Assembly: GCF_900187045.1 (NCBI RefSeq)
Contig: NZ_LT906453.1
Location: 2,542,001-2,606,000 of the forward strand
Direction of reading: 5' to 3'
DNA: 64,000 bases
From: Dermatophilus congolensis
GTDB lineage: Bacteria; Actinomycetota; Actinomycetes; Actinomycetales; Dermatophilaceae
In this document: one piece after another, positions 32,632 to 41,633 of the stretch
Layout: each line of letters starts with the position of its first letter
Numbering within the stretch: position 1 is the first letter of the stretch
The notes under the pieces: generated by a model
What the model saw: only the letters and a program-made list of their open reading frames with translations
Database searches by the model: none
What the model was told of the DNA's origin: nothing
Translations under genes and position numbers: made by a program

Positions 32632-34119
32632 TCAGTTGGTCATGTGGATGAGGGTTTGCAGGGTTTCGTCGATGACTCCGATGAATTTCGCGGCGGCGCT
32701 GAAGGAGTGTTGGTATCGGACGAGGTTGGTCATTTCTTCGTTGAGGGAGACTCCGGCGACGTTGTCGCGGGCGTCTTCGGCTTGACGGACCACGTTTTGT
32801 TGGACGGTGACGTTGCGGTTGATGGACTGGGTTTCGACGCCCATTTGGACGATCATGGCGCTGTAGGTGGCGTCGGCTCCGCCTTTGTCGTTGATGTGGC
32901 GGGACATGGCCAGGGCGTTGTTTCCGTCGAGGCTTGCTTTGGTGGGGTCGCTGTCTTTGGGGTTGCCTGCTGAGACGGCGATGCTGTTGGGTACGGCGTC
33001 GGCGGCGACGCGGATGTTGCCGGCGGTGATGGCTCCGCCTCCGGCGCCGTTGACAAAGAGGTTTGCGCCGGTGGCTCCGTTGACGGTGTACCCGGCTGCT
33101 TGCTGGGTGTTGACGGTGGCGGCGACGGTGGCGGCGACTTGGTCGAACTGTTTCATGTAGTTCGGGATGGTGATGTTGAGGTTGGTGAGTTGCCCGGCGA
33201 CGCGGCCGGTGTCGATGCCGACGTCTGCTGATGCGGCTGGGCCGTTGGGGTCGGTGGGGGCGGGGCTGGCCCATTGCACGGCGATGGGTTTGGGTGCGCT
33301 GCCGTCGGTGGGGTAGGTGCCGTTGTTGGGGTCGTTGACTTTGAGTTGGGCGGCTTGGGTGCCGTAGACGAGGGCTTTGTCGCCGATCATGACGTCGACG
33401 GCTTGGCTGGGGAAGTCTGCTCCTGCATCCATGGCGGCGGGGCGGACGGTGGCGCCGGTGAGGGTGGAGAGTTTTTTGATGAGGACATCGCGTTGGTCGA
33501 GTAGTTCGTTGCTGGGAACGTGGGCGATGTCGTTGTTACGGATTGCTGCGTTGAGTTTGCCGACGTCTTCGGCCATTTTGTTGATGTCGGTGACGTTGGC
33601 TTGGAGCTCGACGGTGGTGTCGTGCCATTGGGTGGTAGTGGAGTTGCTGATAAGGTTGAGTTGAGAGGCCACACCTTTGGCGCGTTCGAGGGCTTCGGAG
33701 CGGGGGGCTTCGTTGGTGACGCTGGGGCTGTTGCCGGCGGCGCCCATCGCGTTCCACATTTCTTGGAGTTTTTTCTGTAGGCCGGTGTCGCTGGGTTCGC
33801 CGACGGTGCGTTCGAGGGCGGCCATGGTTTTTTGTTGTTCTTCAAGTTTGCCGAGGGCAGCGTTGGAGTTGCGTGCCCGCGCTTCGAGGAATTCGTCGTT
33901 CATGCGGGTGACGCTGGTGACTTTGACGCCTTCGCCGGTGCCGTCGTAGCGGGACCAGAAGGCGGGTACGCCGGGGCCGCCGACGGCTTCGAGGTTGACG
34001 CGTTGGCGTGTGTAGCCCTCGGTTGCTGAGTTGGCGATGTTTTGGCCGGTGACATCGAGGCCGCGTTGGGCGGCGTGCACCGCTGAGGTGCCGATGAAGA
34101 GTCCTCCGAAGGCTGACAT
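32632..34119 (-). CDS. flgK: Flagellar hook-associated protein FlgK (HAP1)
   Basis: First hook-filament junction protein, 495 residues. The N-terminus GLFIGTSAVHAAQRGLDVTGQNIANSATEGYTRQRVNLEA is the FlgK rod/hook signature. DQRDVLIKKLSTLTGATV lies near residue 210. The C-terminus GVSLNEEMTNLVRYQHSFSAAAKFIGVIDETLQTLIHM is typical. A FliA-type promoter lies upstream, fitting a late flagellar gene. Confidence 0.96.
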   Translation of the reverse strand: MSAFGGLFIGTSAVHAAQRGLDVTGQNIANSATEGYTRQRVNLEAVGGPGVPAFWSRYDGTGEGVKVTSVTRMNDEFLEARARNSNAALGKLEEQQKTMAALERTVGEPSDTGLQKKLQEMWNAMGAAGNSPSVTNEAPRSEALERAKGVASQLNLISNSTTTQWHDTTVELQANVTDINKMAEDVGKLNAAIRNNDIAHVPSNELLDQRDVLIKKLSTLTGATVRPAAMDAGADFPSQAVDVMIGDKALVYGTQAAQLKVNDPNNGTYPTDGSAPKPIAVQWASPAPTDPNGPAASADVGIDTGRVAGQLTNLNITIPNYMKQFDQVAATVAATVNTQQAAGYTVNGATGANLFVNGAGGGAITAGNIRVAADAVPNSIAVSAGNPKDSDPTKASLDGNNALAMSRHINDKGGADATYSAMIVQMGVETQSINRNVTVQQNVVRQAEDARDNVAGVSLNEEMTNLVRYQHSFSAAAKFIGVIDETLQTLIHMTN

Positions 34120-34228
34120 GATTTCCTCGTCCGTGAGTGTGGCGGCGCCTCCGGGGTGTCCTTTGGGCCGGTCCGTGGGGTGGTTAGTGGTTGTTCAGGG
34201 TGAAAGGTGATCTGAACGGTTGTCTTTT

Positions 34229-34255
34229 ACATCGGCCGGTGGGGCGGTGGTGTGA
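34229..34255 (-). promoter_or_regulatory. Predicted FliA promoter of flgK-flgL
   Basis: Minus strand: TCAC (34255-34252), 15 bases, then GCCGATGT (34236-34229), about 110 bp before the flgK ATG. It has the same spacing and -10 core as the other sites. Confidence 0.7.
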
Positions 34256-34307
34256 AGGTTTGTGTGGGGGTATCGCGTGGGGTGGGGGCGACGAAGGGGC
34301 GGGAGGT

Positions 34308-34622
34308 TTAGACGCTGGCGTCAAGGAAGACGGCGACGGCGTGGTTGAGGGTGCTTTTGTGTTCTTGGCGTCGGGCGTGTTCGCGGTCTGCGTCGAGTGC
34401 TTGGAGTTGGTATTTGACGAAGGTGGAAAGGAGGTTGATGCGTTCGATGAGGTGGTGGGCACGGTCGGCGAGTTCAGGTGGGAGGTCGCCGAGGTTTTCG
34501 GGTGGTTCCCAGGGGGCGACGGGGGTGGTGCTGCCGTTACGGACGTCGGCCTCGTGGGCGTTGAGTTCGTCTTCCATCTGGGTGAGGGCGGCTTCCCAGG
34601 CTGCGTGGTTGGTGGTGGGCAT
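34308..34622 (-). CDS. Small flagellar protein, possibly a FliT/FlgN-type chaperone
   Basis: 104 residues, mostly helical and charged, with no family I can name firmly. It starts 6 bp after fliS and ends 188 bp before flgK. The central part PPELADRAHHLIERINLLSTFVKYQLQALDADREHARRQEHK looks like the paired helices of small export chaperones. Position in the fliD-fliS-x-flgK order is where fliT is found in many bacteria, which is the main argument. A separate FlgN-type chaperone is encoded at 59746. Confidence 0.6.
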   Translation of the reverse strand: MPTTNHAAWEAALTQMEDELNAHEADVRNGSTTPVAPWEPPENLGDLPPELADRAHHLIERINLLSTFVKYQLQALDADREHARRQEHKSTLNHAVAVFLDASV

Positions 34623-34628
34623 GGGTGA

Positions 34629-35018
34629 TTATTTTTCGCCGGTGATGCCGCTGCGGGTTACTTCGGCCCAAGTGTCGCGCAGGGGTTGCATGACGTCGCG
34701 GGCGTTGGTGACGTGGGTGGCGTCTTTTTCGAGGTTGGCGGCCATGAGTTCTTCGAGGACCCAGTCGTAGAGGCGGGCGAGGGATTCGCCTTCTTTCCAG
34801 ATGGAGGTGTCGAGGGAGGAGCGCAGTTCGCGGACGATTTCTTGGGCGTGCATGAGGCTGCTGTGGCTGGCAGCGATGTCGTTGCTGCCGAGGGCGGTTT
34901 CGGCGGTGGAGAGGTCTTTGAGGAAGCGGTCGTACAGCATGACGACCAGTTGGGCTGGCGTGGCCGTGGTTACTGCCTCGCGGGCGTAACGGCTGCGGAG
35001 TTGGGCCTGCGTGCTCAT
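34629..35018 (-). CDS. fliS: Flagellar export chaperone FliS
   Basis: Chaperone that holds flagellin unfolded in the cytoplasm. It has 129 residues, the family size. It contains RSRYAREAVTTATPAQLVVMLYDRFLKDLSTAETAL, the FliS N-terminal signature, and a C-terminal LYDWVLEELMAANLEKD region. It lies downstream of fliD. Confidence 0.95.
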   Translation of the reverse strand: MSTQAQLRSRYAREAVTTATPAQLVVMLYDRFLKDLSTAETALGSNDIAASHSSLMHAQEIVRELRSSLDTSIWKEGESLARLYDWVLEELMAANLEKDATHVTNARDVMQPLRDTWAEVTRSGITGEK

Positions 35019-35149
35019 GTGGTGTCCTCTCGGTGTTCCGCATCCGGCGGTGGGTGGGTTGGGGGGTGCCGGTGCGGTCTTTTTCTCATCGGTTGGGCGA
35101 GTGTTGTCTTTACCTATGTGGGGTTTGCTGCTGTCGCTGGGGGGTATGT

Positions 35150-35187
35150 GTGTGGTGCCGGGCCCTGAGTTGGGCCCGGCACCACAC
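35150..35187 (-). terminator. Strong hairpin between fliD and fliS
   Basis: A perfect 16-bp stem (35150-35165 with 35172-35187) and a TGAGTT loop sit directly after the fliD stop. The stem core GCCGGGCCC is very stable. It probably ends or attenuates the fliD transcript. Confidence 0.8.
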
Positions 35188-35202
35188 GAGGGGGTTGTTC
35201 GG

Positions 35203-36549
35203 TTATCTGAGTCCAGCGAGCTGGCTGGAGAGCCAGTTTCCTTGGGATTTCATTTTGCCGAGGAGGGAGTCCATGGCGTTGAACTGAGCTTGAAGGGCTT
35301 GCTGGCGTAGGTCCATGCGGTCGTTGAACTTGCTGATCTGGTCCGAATAGTCCTTGATCATCGTGTTCTGGCTGTTGACCTGCATGGTGATGAGGCCTTT
35401 ATCGGCGTCTGTGGCCTGGGTAGAGACATCAGACAGGGAGCTGGCGAAAGCATTGATTGCTTTTTGGGCTGCTGCTGGGTCTTTGGCGTAGAGGTCTTCG
35501 AATTTTTTCTTGTCGAAGGTGATTGTTCCGGTTTTGTCGATGGAGATCCCGGCGGCCGATGGTGCTGCCGCGGCGTTCCCCACTGCTGCGTTCTGGAGCT
35601 GGTTGGTGAGGTCGCGGGTGAGGGAGTCACCGACGAACGGCCCGGAGCTAGAAGGGCTGTCTTTGTTGTATTTGCTGTTGATGCGAATGTTGGAGAGGGC
35701 ATCGTTGGCGGCGGTGACGAGGTCTTCAACTTTTTTGCTGATACCGGCGGTGTCTTGGGTGACGTCGACGGTGACTTGGGTGTTTGGGTCGGCTTTGGTT
35801 GGTGAGATGGTCACGCCGGGGAGGAGGTTTTTGACGTCTTTGGTGGTGGAGGTGACGTCGTATCCAGCGGTGGGGTCGCCGATGTGCAGCACGGTGTCTT
35901 GGCCTTTGGCAACTTCGTTGAAGTTGCCGAGCACGTCGGCAACGACGGGTGGGGTGGAGCCGTTGGTGACGGTGACGCTGCTTTGTGCCCCGGTGGTGGC
36001 GGAGGTGAGCTGCATCTGGTAGCTGCCGGTGGCGGTCTGCACCATGGTGGCTTTGACGTCGGCGCCGGCTTGTTGGTTGATCGCGGCGACGACGTCAGCG
36101 AGCTTGGCGCCTTGGCCGACGGTGACGTTGGTTGTTTTTCCGTTGGCGGTGACATTGAAGTCGAAGGCGGCGCCACCGTTGACGGTGTCAGTGCTGGTGA
36201 ATGATTTATCGGCGAGCGTGGTGCTGGCTTGGGCGATGCTTTTCACCGCGAAGGTGAGGGTGCCTGCTTGGGCTCCGGTGCCGGTGGTGACTTTGGCGAT
36301 GTCTTCGTTGCTGCTTTTAGCGGTGACGCTGTTCCAGGCGGGGGTATCGATTACTGATTTGGGCACGAACTGGTTGGCGGCGTCGCCGATGGCTTTCATT
36401 TTGGTGTTAAGGCTGGTGTAGGCGCTAACGAGGGCCTGGGCGCTAACTTTACCTTTGGTGAGGTAGTTACCGGCTTGGCGTTCGACGCTCATCAGCTGGG
36501 TGATCATCCCTGCGGTATCGACACCTGATCCGAGTCCTGAGATCTGCAT
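35203..36549 (-). CDS. fliD: Flagellar filament cap protein FliD (HAP2)
   Basis: Cap that directs flagellin polymerisation at the tip. From the ATG at 36549 (AAGGAG ribosome site) it has 448 residues; the frame is open upstream to 36633 without support. The N-terminal signature is MQISGLGSGVDTAGMITQLMSVERQ. The central part has Thr/Val-rich repeats. The C-terminal FliD domain has ITFDKKKFEDLYAKDPAAAQKAIN, followed by a coiled coil (DQISKFNDRMDLRQQALQAQFNAMDSLLGKMKSQGNWL). Confidence 0.95.
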   Translation of the reverse strand: MQISGLGSGVDTAGMITQLMSVERQAGNYLTKGKVSAQALVSAYTSLNTKMKAIGDAANQFVPKSVIDTPAWNSVTAKSSNEDIAKVTTGTGAQAGTLTFAVKSIAQASTTLADKSFTSTDTVNGGAAFDFNVTANGKTTNVTVGQGAKLADVVAAINQQAGADVKATMVQTATGSYQMQLTSATTGAQSSVTVTNGSTPPVVADVLGNFNEVAKGQDTVLHIGDPTAGYDVTSTTKDVKNLLPGVTISPTKADPNTQVTVDVTQDTAGISKKVEDLVTAANDALSNIRINSKYNKDSPSSSGPFVGDSLTRDLTNQLQNAAVGNAAAAPSAAGISIDKTGTITFDKKKFEDLYAKDPAAAQKAINAFASSLSDVSTQATDADKGLITMQVNSQNTMIKDYSDQISKFNDRMDLRQQALQAQFNAMDSLLGKMKSQGNWLSSQLAGLR

Positions 36550-36614
36550 GGTTTTCTCCTTTGTTCCTTCCGTGGATGTGGTGTTCCGGGTGAGTGGCTG
36601 AGGGGCTTCACGCC

Positions 36615-36649
36615 CGAGGGGGCGCAGGCGCACGGCCTACGCCCCCTCG
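36615..36649 (-). terminator. Terminator of flagellin fliC
   Basis: CGAGGGGGCG (36615-36624) pairs with CGCCCCCTCG (36640-36649), with an inner AGGC/GCCT stem after one mismatch. It lies 33 bp downstream of the fliC stop. Confidence 0.75.
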
Positions 36650-36681
36650 AGGGTTATGAAGTTTTCTCAGATCACTCCGGA

Positions 36682-37500
36682 TCAGCCCAGGAGACGCAGA
36701 ACGCCCTGGCTGCTCTGGTTTGCCTGCGAGAGCATCGCGGTACCGGCCTGCTGCAGGATCTGCGAACGGGTGAAGCTCGTCATTTCCTTGGCCATGTCGG
36801 TGTCGCGAATGCGGGACTCGGAGGCGGCCAGGTTCTCGCTCGAGACACCGAGGTTCTTGATGGTGTGGTCGAGACGGTTCTGGAGAGCACCCAGGTCGGC
36901 ACGCTGGTCAGAAACCTTGCCGATAGCTTTGTCGATCTTGCCAAGAGCACTCTTGAGACCAGCCGCCGAGGTGACGGTCAGCCCGTTAATGCTCAGGCCA
37001 GCAGTGTCCATCTTCTTAATGGTGATAGACATGGTTTGGCCGGTGTTGGCACCGATCTGCAAGGCTTTGCCTGTGAAGGTTCCGTCCAGCAGGTTCATGC
37101 CGTTGAACTGCGTGCGCGTGGTGGTCGAGTCGATCTCTTTGAGGAGCGCCCCGATCTCCTTCTGGATGGCTGCGCGGTCCGACGACGTGTTGGTGTCGTT
37201 GCCGGCTTGCACGGCCAGCGTCCGCATGCGCTGCAGCATGGCGTGGGTCTCGTTCATCGCGCCTTCAGCGGTCTGAACGAGGGAGACACCATCCTGAGCG
37301 TTGGCCTGGGCCTGGTTGAGGCCGTTGACCTGCGAACGCAGCTTCTCGGAGATCGCCAAACCTGCAGCGTCATCCGCAGCGCGGTTGATACGAAGACCGG
37401 AGGACAGACGCTCAAGGGAGGTCTGCTGCGAGCCTTGCGTACCGGACAGGTTGCGGTATGCGTTGAGGGCGGCGACGTTGGTGTTGATCTGAAGACCCAT
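36682..37500 (-). CDS. fliC: Flagellin FliC
   Basis: Main filament subunit, 272 residues. N-terminal D0/D1 begins MGLQINTNVAALNAYRNLSG and includes LSSGLRINRAADDAAGLAISEKLR. The motif LQRMRTLAVQ (89-98) corresponds to the D1 site recognised by TLR5 in other flagellins. The C-terminal D1/D0 ends SRIRDTDMAKEMTSFTRSQILQQAGTAML...LRLLG. It lacks the variable D2/D3 domains, as in many short Gram-positive flagellins. It has a 120-nt leader from a FliA promoter, and a GAAGGAG ribosome site. Confidence 0.98.
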   Translation of the reverse strand: MGLQINTNVAALNAYRNLSGTQGSQQTSLERLSSGLRINRAADDAAGLAISEKLRSQVNGLNQAQANAQDGVSLVQTAEGAMNETHAMLQRMRTLAVQAGNDTNTSSDRAAIQKEIGALLKEIDSTTTRTQFNGMNLLDGTFTGKALQIGANTGQTMSITIKKMDTAGLSINGLTVTSAAGLKSALGKIDKAIGKVSDQRADLGALQNRLDHTIKNLGVSSENLAASESRIRDTDMAKEMTSFTRSQILQQAGTAMLSQANQSSQGVLRLLG

Positions 37501-37629
37501 GGTGAAAGCTCCTTCGTGGAATCGGGTCCGGGCTCCCCATCCGTGGTGAGCCCGAGGGACTTCCGCTGTGAAAGCCCCGACGGGGTAGTGGCCCCGGCAC
37601 AGTGCCGAGGTCTTGTCCCCGACACCTGG

Positions 37630-37657
37630 CTCATCGGCCCCGCAGCCCTACCTCTGA
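37630..37657 (-). promoter_or_regulatory. Predicted FliA promoter of fliC
   Basis: Minus strand: TCAG (37657-37654), 15 bases, then GCCGATGAG (37638-37630). It implies a start near 37623 and a leader of about 120 nt containing six GGA triplets, one in the ribosome binding site. Confidence 0.8.
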
Positions 37658-37703
37658 GAGATCTGCGTGTTTTTTTGCGGTGTGTTTGGAACACCTGACT
37701 GAG

Positions 37704-40700
37704 TTAGGCATTGCGCAGCGCAGCAGATGCTTTATGCACTAGTTCTTGATCGTTACGGGCTTTCCCTAAGCGGAGAAGTGCTCGTGCTATGGCAAGCGCG
37801 TCATCTGTTTGCCTGGCTGCTGCTAGCTGCGCTTCGGCAACTACTTCACGAGATAGCGGCAGCCCTGCCGCATCGACCACGTGGTCAAGAGATTGCACGA
37901 TATGTAAAGCCTCGCTGGTTTGCCCCTGGGCTAGTTTGAGGTGAGCTTCAAGCCATCGTGTGTATGAGTCAGTAGGAGCGAATCCTTTGAGGACATCTAG
38001 CTCCCGCGCAGCAGCATCAATATTTTCGGTTTCGAGTTCAATGCGGATGAGCCATTGGTAAGCCCACCGGTAATAGGTAGTGGAGGGGTCCAAGGCGATA
38101 GCTGCGTGGAGTGATTTGCGAGCGTTGTCTGGATCCCCTGCTCCCCATTGGGCGCGGGCCTGATCGACAAGCGCTGCCATTTGATCGGCCGTGTCTGACC
38201 GGGAAGCCTTGGCAACTTTTGTCAGAGATAACGCACGTTGCACACTGTTTTTTGTTCGAGAAGCGCCGAATCCATCGTTTTCGATGCGAATGGTTTCGGG
38301 GGCCAACTCGGTTGATTCGTTGAAGCGGTGGCCATCGAGTCCGCGAAGTTCGGCATGAACTGGGCGGGCGTAGTGGGCTAAATCTGGCCTGTAGATGCGC
38401 GGTGACATCCAATATTCATTGCCCTGCATGCGTTCACCGGGGGCGCTGGTAGGTGCGGCTTCAATGTAGAGAGCAACGTCGTTAGCGGCTTCTGCTACAG
38501 CGAGTTCATGTGCGAGACGGGTGGGGTTTGCGAACACTCGCTCATCCGCATCTAACACAAGGAGCCAGGGAGCGCTGCTCATGGCAGCGGCTGCATTGCG
38601 GGCACGTGAATAGTTGTTATCCCAGAATCCTTCGGCCACTTTTGCGCCGTGAGCGCGCGCAATATCGCGAGTTGTGTCGGTGGATCCAGTGTCATAAACA
38701 CAGATTTCACCAAGGAGTGGGCGCAAGCTTTCGCAAGACTCCAGTGTTTGAGCTAGGTGTGCTTCTTCGTTCTTGACGATCATCACCACGTCAAGTGATC
38801 CATTAGGCAAAGGGGCGAGGTCCTCCGCATCGCCACGTTGCAAGGTCTTTGTCGTAGAAGGCGTATATGCGTGGTCTGGCAGAGCTATGCCCAGGTCTCG
38901 ACATCCTTGTTCCACGATTTCAAGGTTGCATGCAGCCAAGTAGCTTCCTCGCCCGTTAACATGTCCGAACAGGTCGGTGGGTTCGCCGATTTCGAGAGCT
39001 CGGCGGAATTCTGCGGCTGATTGAGGCAGCAGTTCGGCGGCGAGTTCTGGCTGTTGGGTGGCAAGGTCGAGCAGCACGTTACCGGCAACGAAGTGATAGT
39101 CCGATGAGTGGTCAAACTCGTCGGTGTATTCCCCGAGAAGGGTAAGTGCATCAAGGCTGCGGTTGATGGAGGTGAGTGTGTGTGCGCATTGCACGATAAG
39201 GATGTGCTGCCACGGTTCAGGAGGCAGCGTTTTACGGTCGATCTTGTCGTACTGTTCAGCGGCTTCGGGCAGACGACCTTGCGTTTCTAGGTTGCGGCCA
39301 AGTTGATACCGCAAATAGGGATCGTCAGGTTCGGCTGCGATGGCGGCGCGTAGCATTTTTTCGCGTCTGGGGAGCTTTTTGGCGAGCTGTTCTGGCTCGT
39401 ACCCGTCGTGCTCGATGGTGATCCGTACTTGACGCAGTGGAAGATCGTGTTGCGGGGTGGCATGGATGATGCCGCGGTAGCGCACCGTACCGGGGAGAAT
39501 CCTCGACTGGGGTTCGCTTTGGGTGGTGATGGTTTCGCCGAGGCGGAATGAGCTGACAACGTTGACGGTGAGAACAAATTCGGGTGAGAGGTCGTGAAGG
39601 TCGTATAGCTCGCGCCCTCCAGCGGCGATGACTTCGTCAGCGTCGATGATCACGTGCCAGTCTGCTCCGGCGGCATCGAGTGCTGTGTTGTGTGCTTCGC
39701 TGAAGTTGTCGGTCCAGGGAATGTGGATGACGCGGGCTCCGGCTGCTTCGGCGAGTTCGGCGGTGTTGTCTTCGGAGCCCGTATCAGCGACGAGGACTTC
39801 GTCAACGAATGGTTTGATGCTATTGATGCAGCGTTGAATACAGCGTGCTTCGTCACGAGCAATGATGACGGCAGCAACAGAGTATCGCTGACGATGCTCG
39901 CGGATAGTCCGTGCTACGAGGTTTCCTGGGTAGGGGCTGCGATCGAATTCGTCGGCGATGGCTTCGAGGTGATTGCTTCGGGCTTCAAGAATTACTTCAC
40001 CGAGTTCTTCGGGGCGTCTCTTACCCCATAGTTTCAGCAGTTTTTTCCCAGCACCGTGAATTTCTATTCCGGCAATAAAGAGTGCGAGCCTACTAGTGAG
40101 TTCATCGTGTTTTCGGCCAGTGTGGCAGGCAAGGCGGAGCCGAGCCCGAAGAACGGCATCTTCAGGGAAAGGCGTACCAAGGGTGGGCGTGGGGCATTCC
40201 AGGTGTTGCATTAAGTCGAGTGCTTGGCTTGTTTTCCCTGAGGCTATGCACCATTTGGCGCGTAGCCAGGTTGCGAATTCTGGGTTAGGTCCAGGTTCGA
40301 GTTGTTCAAGGAGCGACGCAGCATCCTCAAGACGTTTTTGGCTGGTGAGTAGGTCTGCCCATGCTTCGCGTGCAGCCCAAGCCCAGTTATCCTCTCCGAT
40401 GGCAACCTTTTTGTACTCCTGATAGGCAGCGTCAATATCTCCTAGTTTTTGGAGTTCTTGCGCTATCTCGTAGGAGATTTGACGATCGTTCCCTTTACTA
40501 AGGTCGGTATCTTTTTTGAGTCGCCCGAGGCGTCGTGAAATTTTTTCTTCAGGCAGGGGAAACTTTGAAGAAGTAGAAGTCACCTGAAGGGCACTTTCAG
40601 GAATGTCAATAAAGCTTCTCTCCGGAGCAAACCCTGTGTCAATTGTTTCCCATATCGACCCGTCTGCGTGAGCGTTTTGAGGTCTGACAAGTCGCCCGTA

Positions 40701-41096
40701 GTAATACTTTTTTTTATTTACTTTGAGTGGAACAGAAGCATAGTCTTCAGACCCATAGAGAGGATTCTCAAGAATCTTTAGAATCTTTTTTGGATCTCCA
40801 GAGAGGCGCTCATTTATATCAAGGATGATTGCCCAGTCCGAGGTAGTTGCATTGAGCGCATCGAGTCGAGCGCGCCCTAGGTCATTATCCCAAAACCCTC
40901 GGATGATTTGCACATTTTGCCACCCCTGGCTGCTGATGGCTTTCCACTCTTCACCGGCATAGTAGACATATATAGTGTCGCATTGTTCAGCAAACCAGTC
41001 ACGTATGTGTTTAACGAAGCTGTTTACCTGATCAATAGTTTCACCCGGCTGCACTACGGCGATGACATCTAGACGAAGCGACCTTTTTGTGGTCAT
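37704..41096 (-). CDS. Large protein with three glycosyltransferase-2-like modules and TPR repeats
   Basis: 1130 residues, cytoplasmic (no signal or membrane segment). Module 1 (about 8-110) is GT2-like but degenerate, with DINE (93-96) where DxDE is expected. A TPR-like stretch follows (about 205-385). Module 2 (about 405-560) has IIARDEARCIQRCI, VADTGSEDNT and DADE (485-488), then TPR repeats and NGRGSYLAA (714-722). Module 3 (about 767-920) has MIVKNEEAHLAQTL, YDTGSTDTTRDIA and DADE (849-852), then C-terminal TPR repeats. The TPR-GT2 design resembles peptide or protein glycosyltransferases. It is coupled to the companion gene by an ATGA overlap and lies under a FliA promoter next to fliC, so flagellin or surface protein glycosylation is inferred. 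The first 700 bases are AT-rich compared with the rest. Confidence 0.8.
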   Translation of the reverse strand: MTTKRSLRLDVIAVVQPGETIDQVNSFVKHIRDWFAEQCDTIYVYYAGEEWKAISSQGWQNVQIIRGFWDNDLGRARLDALNATTSDWAIILDINERLSGDPKKILKILENPLYGSEDYASVPLKVNKKKYYYGRLVRPQNAHADGSIWETIDTGFAPERSFIDIPESALQVTSTSSKFPLPEEKISRRLGRLKKDTDLSKGNDRQISYEIAQELQKLGDIDAAYQEYKKVAIGEDNWAWAAREAWADLLTSQKRLEDAASLLEQLEPGPNPEFATWLRAKWCIASGKTSQALDLMQHLECPTPTLGTPFPEDAVLRARLRLACHTGRKHDELTSRLALFIAGIEIHGAGKKLLKLWGKRRPEELGEVILEARSNHLEAIADEFDRSPYPGNLVARTIREHRQRYSVAAVIIARDEARCIQRCINSIKPFVDEVLVADTGSEDNTAELAEAAGARVIHIPWTDNFSEAHNTALDAAGADWHVIIDADEVIAAGGRELYDLHDLSPEFVLTVNVVSSFRLGETITTQSEPQSRILPGTVRYRGIIHATPQHDLPLRQVRITIEHDGYEPEQLAKKLPRREKMLRAAIAAEPDDPYLRYQLGRNLETQGRLPEAAEQYDKIDRKTLPPEPWQHILIVQCAHTLTSINRSLDALTLLGEYTDEFDHSSDYHFVAGNVLLDLATQQPELAAELLPQSAAEFRRALEIGEPTDLFGHVNGRGSYLAACNLEIVEQGCRDLGIALPDHAYTPSTTKTLQRGDAEDLAPLPNGSLDVVMIVKNEEAHLAQTLESCESLRPLLGEICVYDTGSTDTTRDIARAHGAKVAEGFWDNNYSRARNAAAAMSSAPWLLVLDADERVFANPTRLAHELAVAEAANDVALYIEAAPTSAPGERMQGNEYWMSPRIYRPDLAHYARPVHAELRGLDGHRFNESTELAPETIRIENDGFGASRTKNSVQRALSLTKVAKASRSDTADQMAALVDQARAQWGAGDPDNARKSLHAAIALDPSTTYYRWAYQWLIRIELETENIDAAARELDVLKGFAPTDSYTRWLEAHLKLAQGQTSEALHIVQSLDHVVDAAGLPLSREVVAEAQLAAARQTDDALAIARALLRLGKARNDQELVHKASAALRNA

Positions 41097-41602
41097 GCGG
41101 AAAACTCTTCTAGACGTTTCTTCAGTGCGTCGAGATCACCCTTGTTGGCTCCACTAGGAAGGCTAGATCCATCAGTGGGCATGCTTCGAGAAATATCGAA
41201 CATACGAGTGATGAGTCCGCCTACTTCGGTGATGAGTAGCGAGGTGTCACCGGTAGGAACAACTGCGGAGTCATAGGGAGCCTTGCTTACTTCTTCGAAT
41301 GAGGCCACGCTCACACTTGCCGGTACCGAACCGTTAAGACCTTCGATGAGGATTCCAGCGCATTCTTCATCCGCTTCCCCTGGCTCATGGGGCACAGCAA
41401 AGCAGAGCTCAACAGGAGCTTCTTCGGGGAAGACCGCCGCGTATGCCCGTAACGTCGCCAATACCGTGGAGGCCTCGGACCAATCTGTCGCGACAATGAA
41501 GCGCACGCCGCTCATCATGGCTGTTGTTTCAACCGTCTCAGCCTGTTCCCTGAGCTCTTGAAGACGTGCGGCAATGGCGGATAGCGATGTTTGGTCGGAC
41601 AC
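41093..41602 (-). CDS. Companion protein of unknown family, coupled to the three-module glycosyltransferase
   Basis: 169 residues starting at GTG with GAGGAG upstream. It is a paralogue of the protein at 31011-31583: shared VATDW (37-41), L.AYA..FPEEAPVEL.FAVPHEPGEAD (51-78), ASF (100-102) and PTGD (116-119). The N-terminal helix is charged; no known domain is recognised. Its stop overlaps the start of the 1130-residue glycosyltransferase gene, so the two proteins are made together in fixed ratio. A strong FliA-type promoter precedes it. It may be an accessory or acceptor-binding partner of the glycosyltransferase. Confidence 0.65.
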   Translation of the reverse strand: MSDQTSLSAIAARLQELREQAETVETTAMMSGVRFIVATDWSEASTVLATLRAYAAVFPEEAPVELCFAVPHEPGEADEECAGILIEGLNGSVPASVSVASFEEVSKAPYDSAVVPTGDTSLLITEVGGLITRMFDISRSMPTDGSSLPSGANKGDLDALKKRLEEFSA

Positions 41603-41633
41603 AAGGTCTCCTCAGGTCGTTGGGACTCACTCG

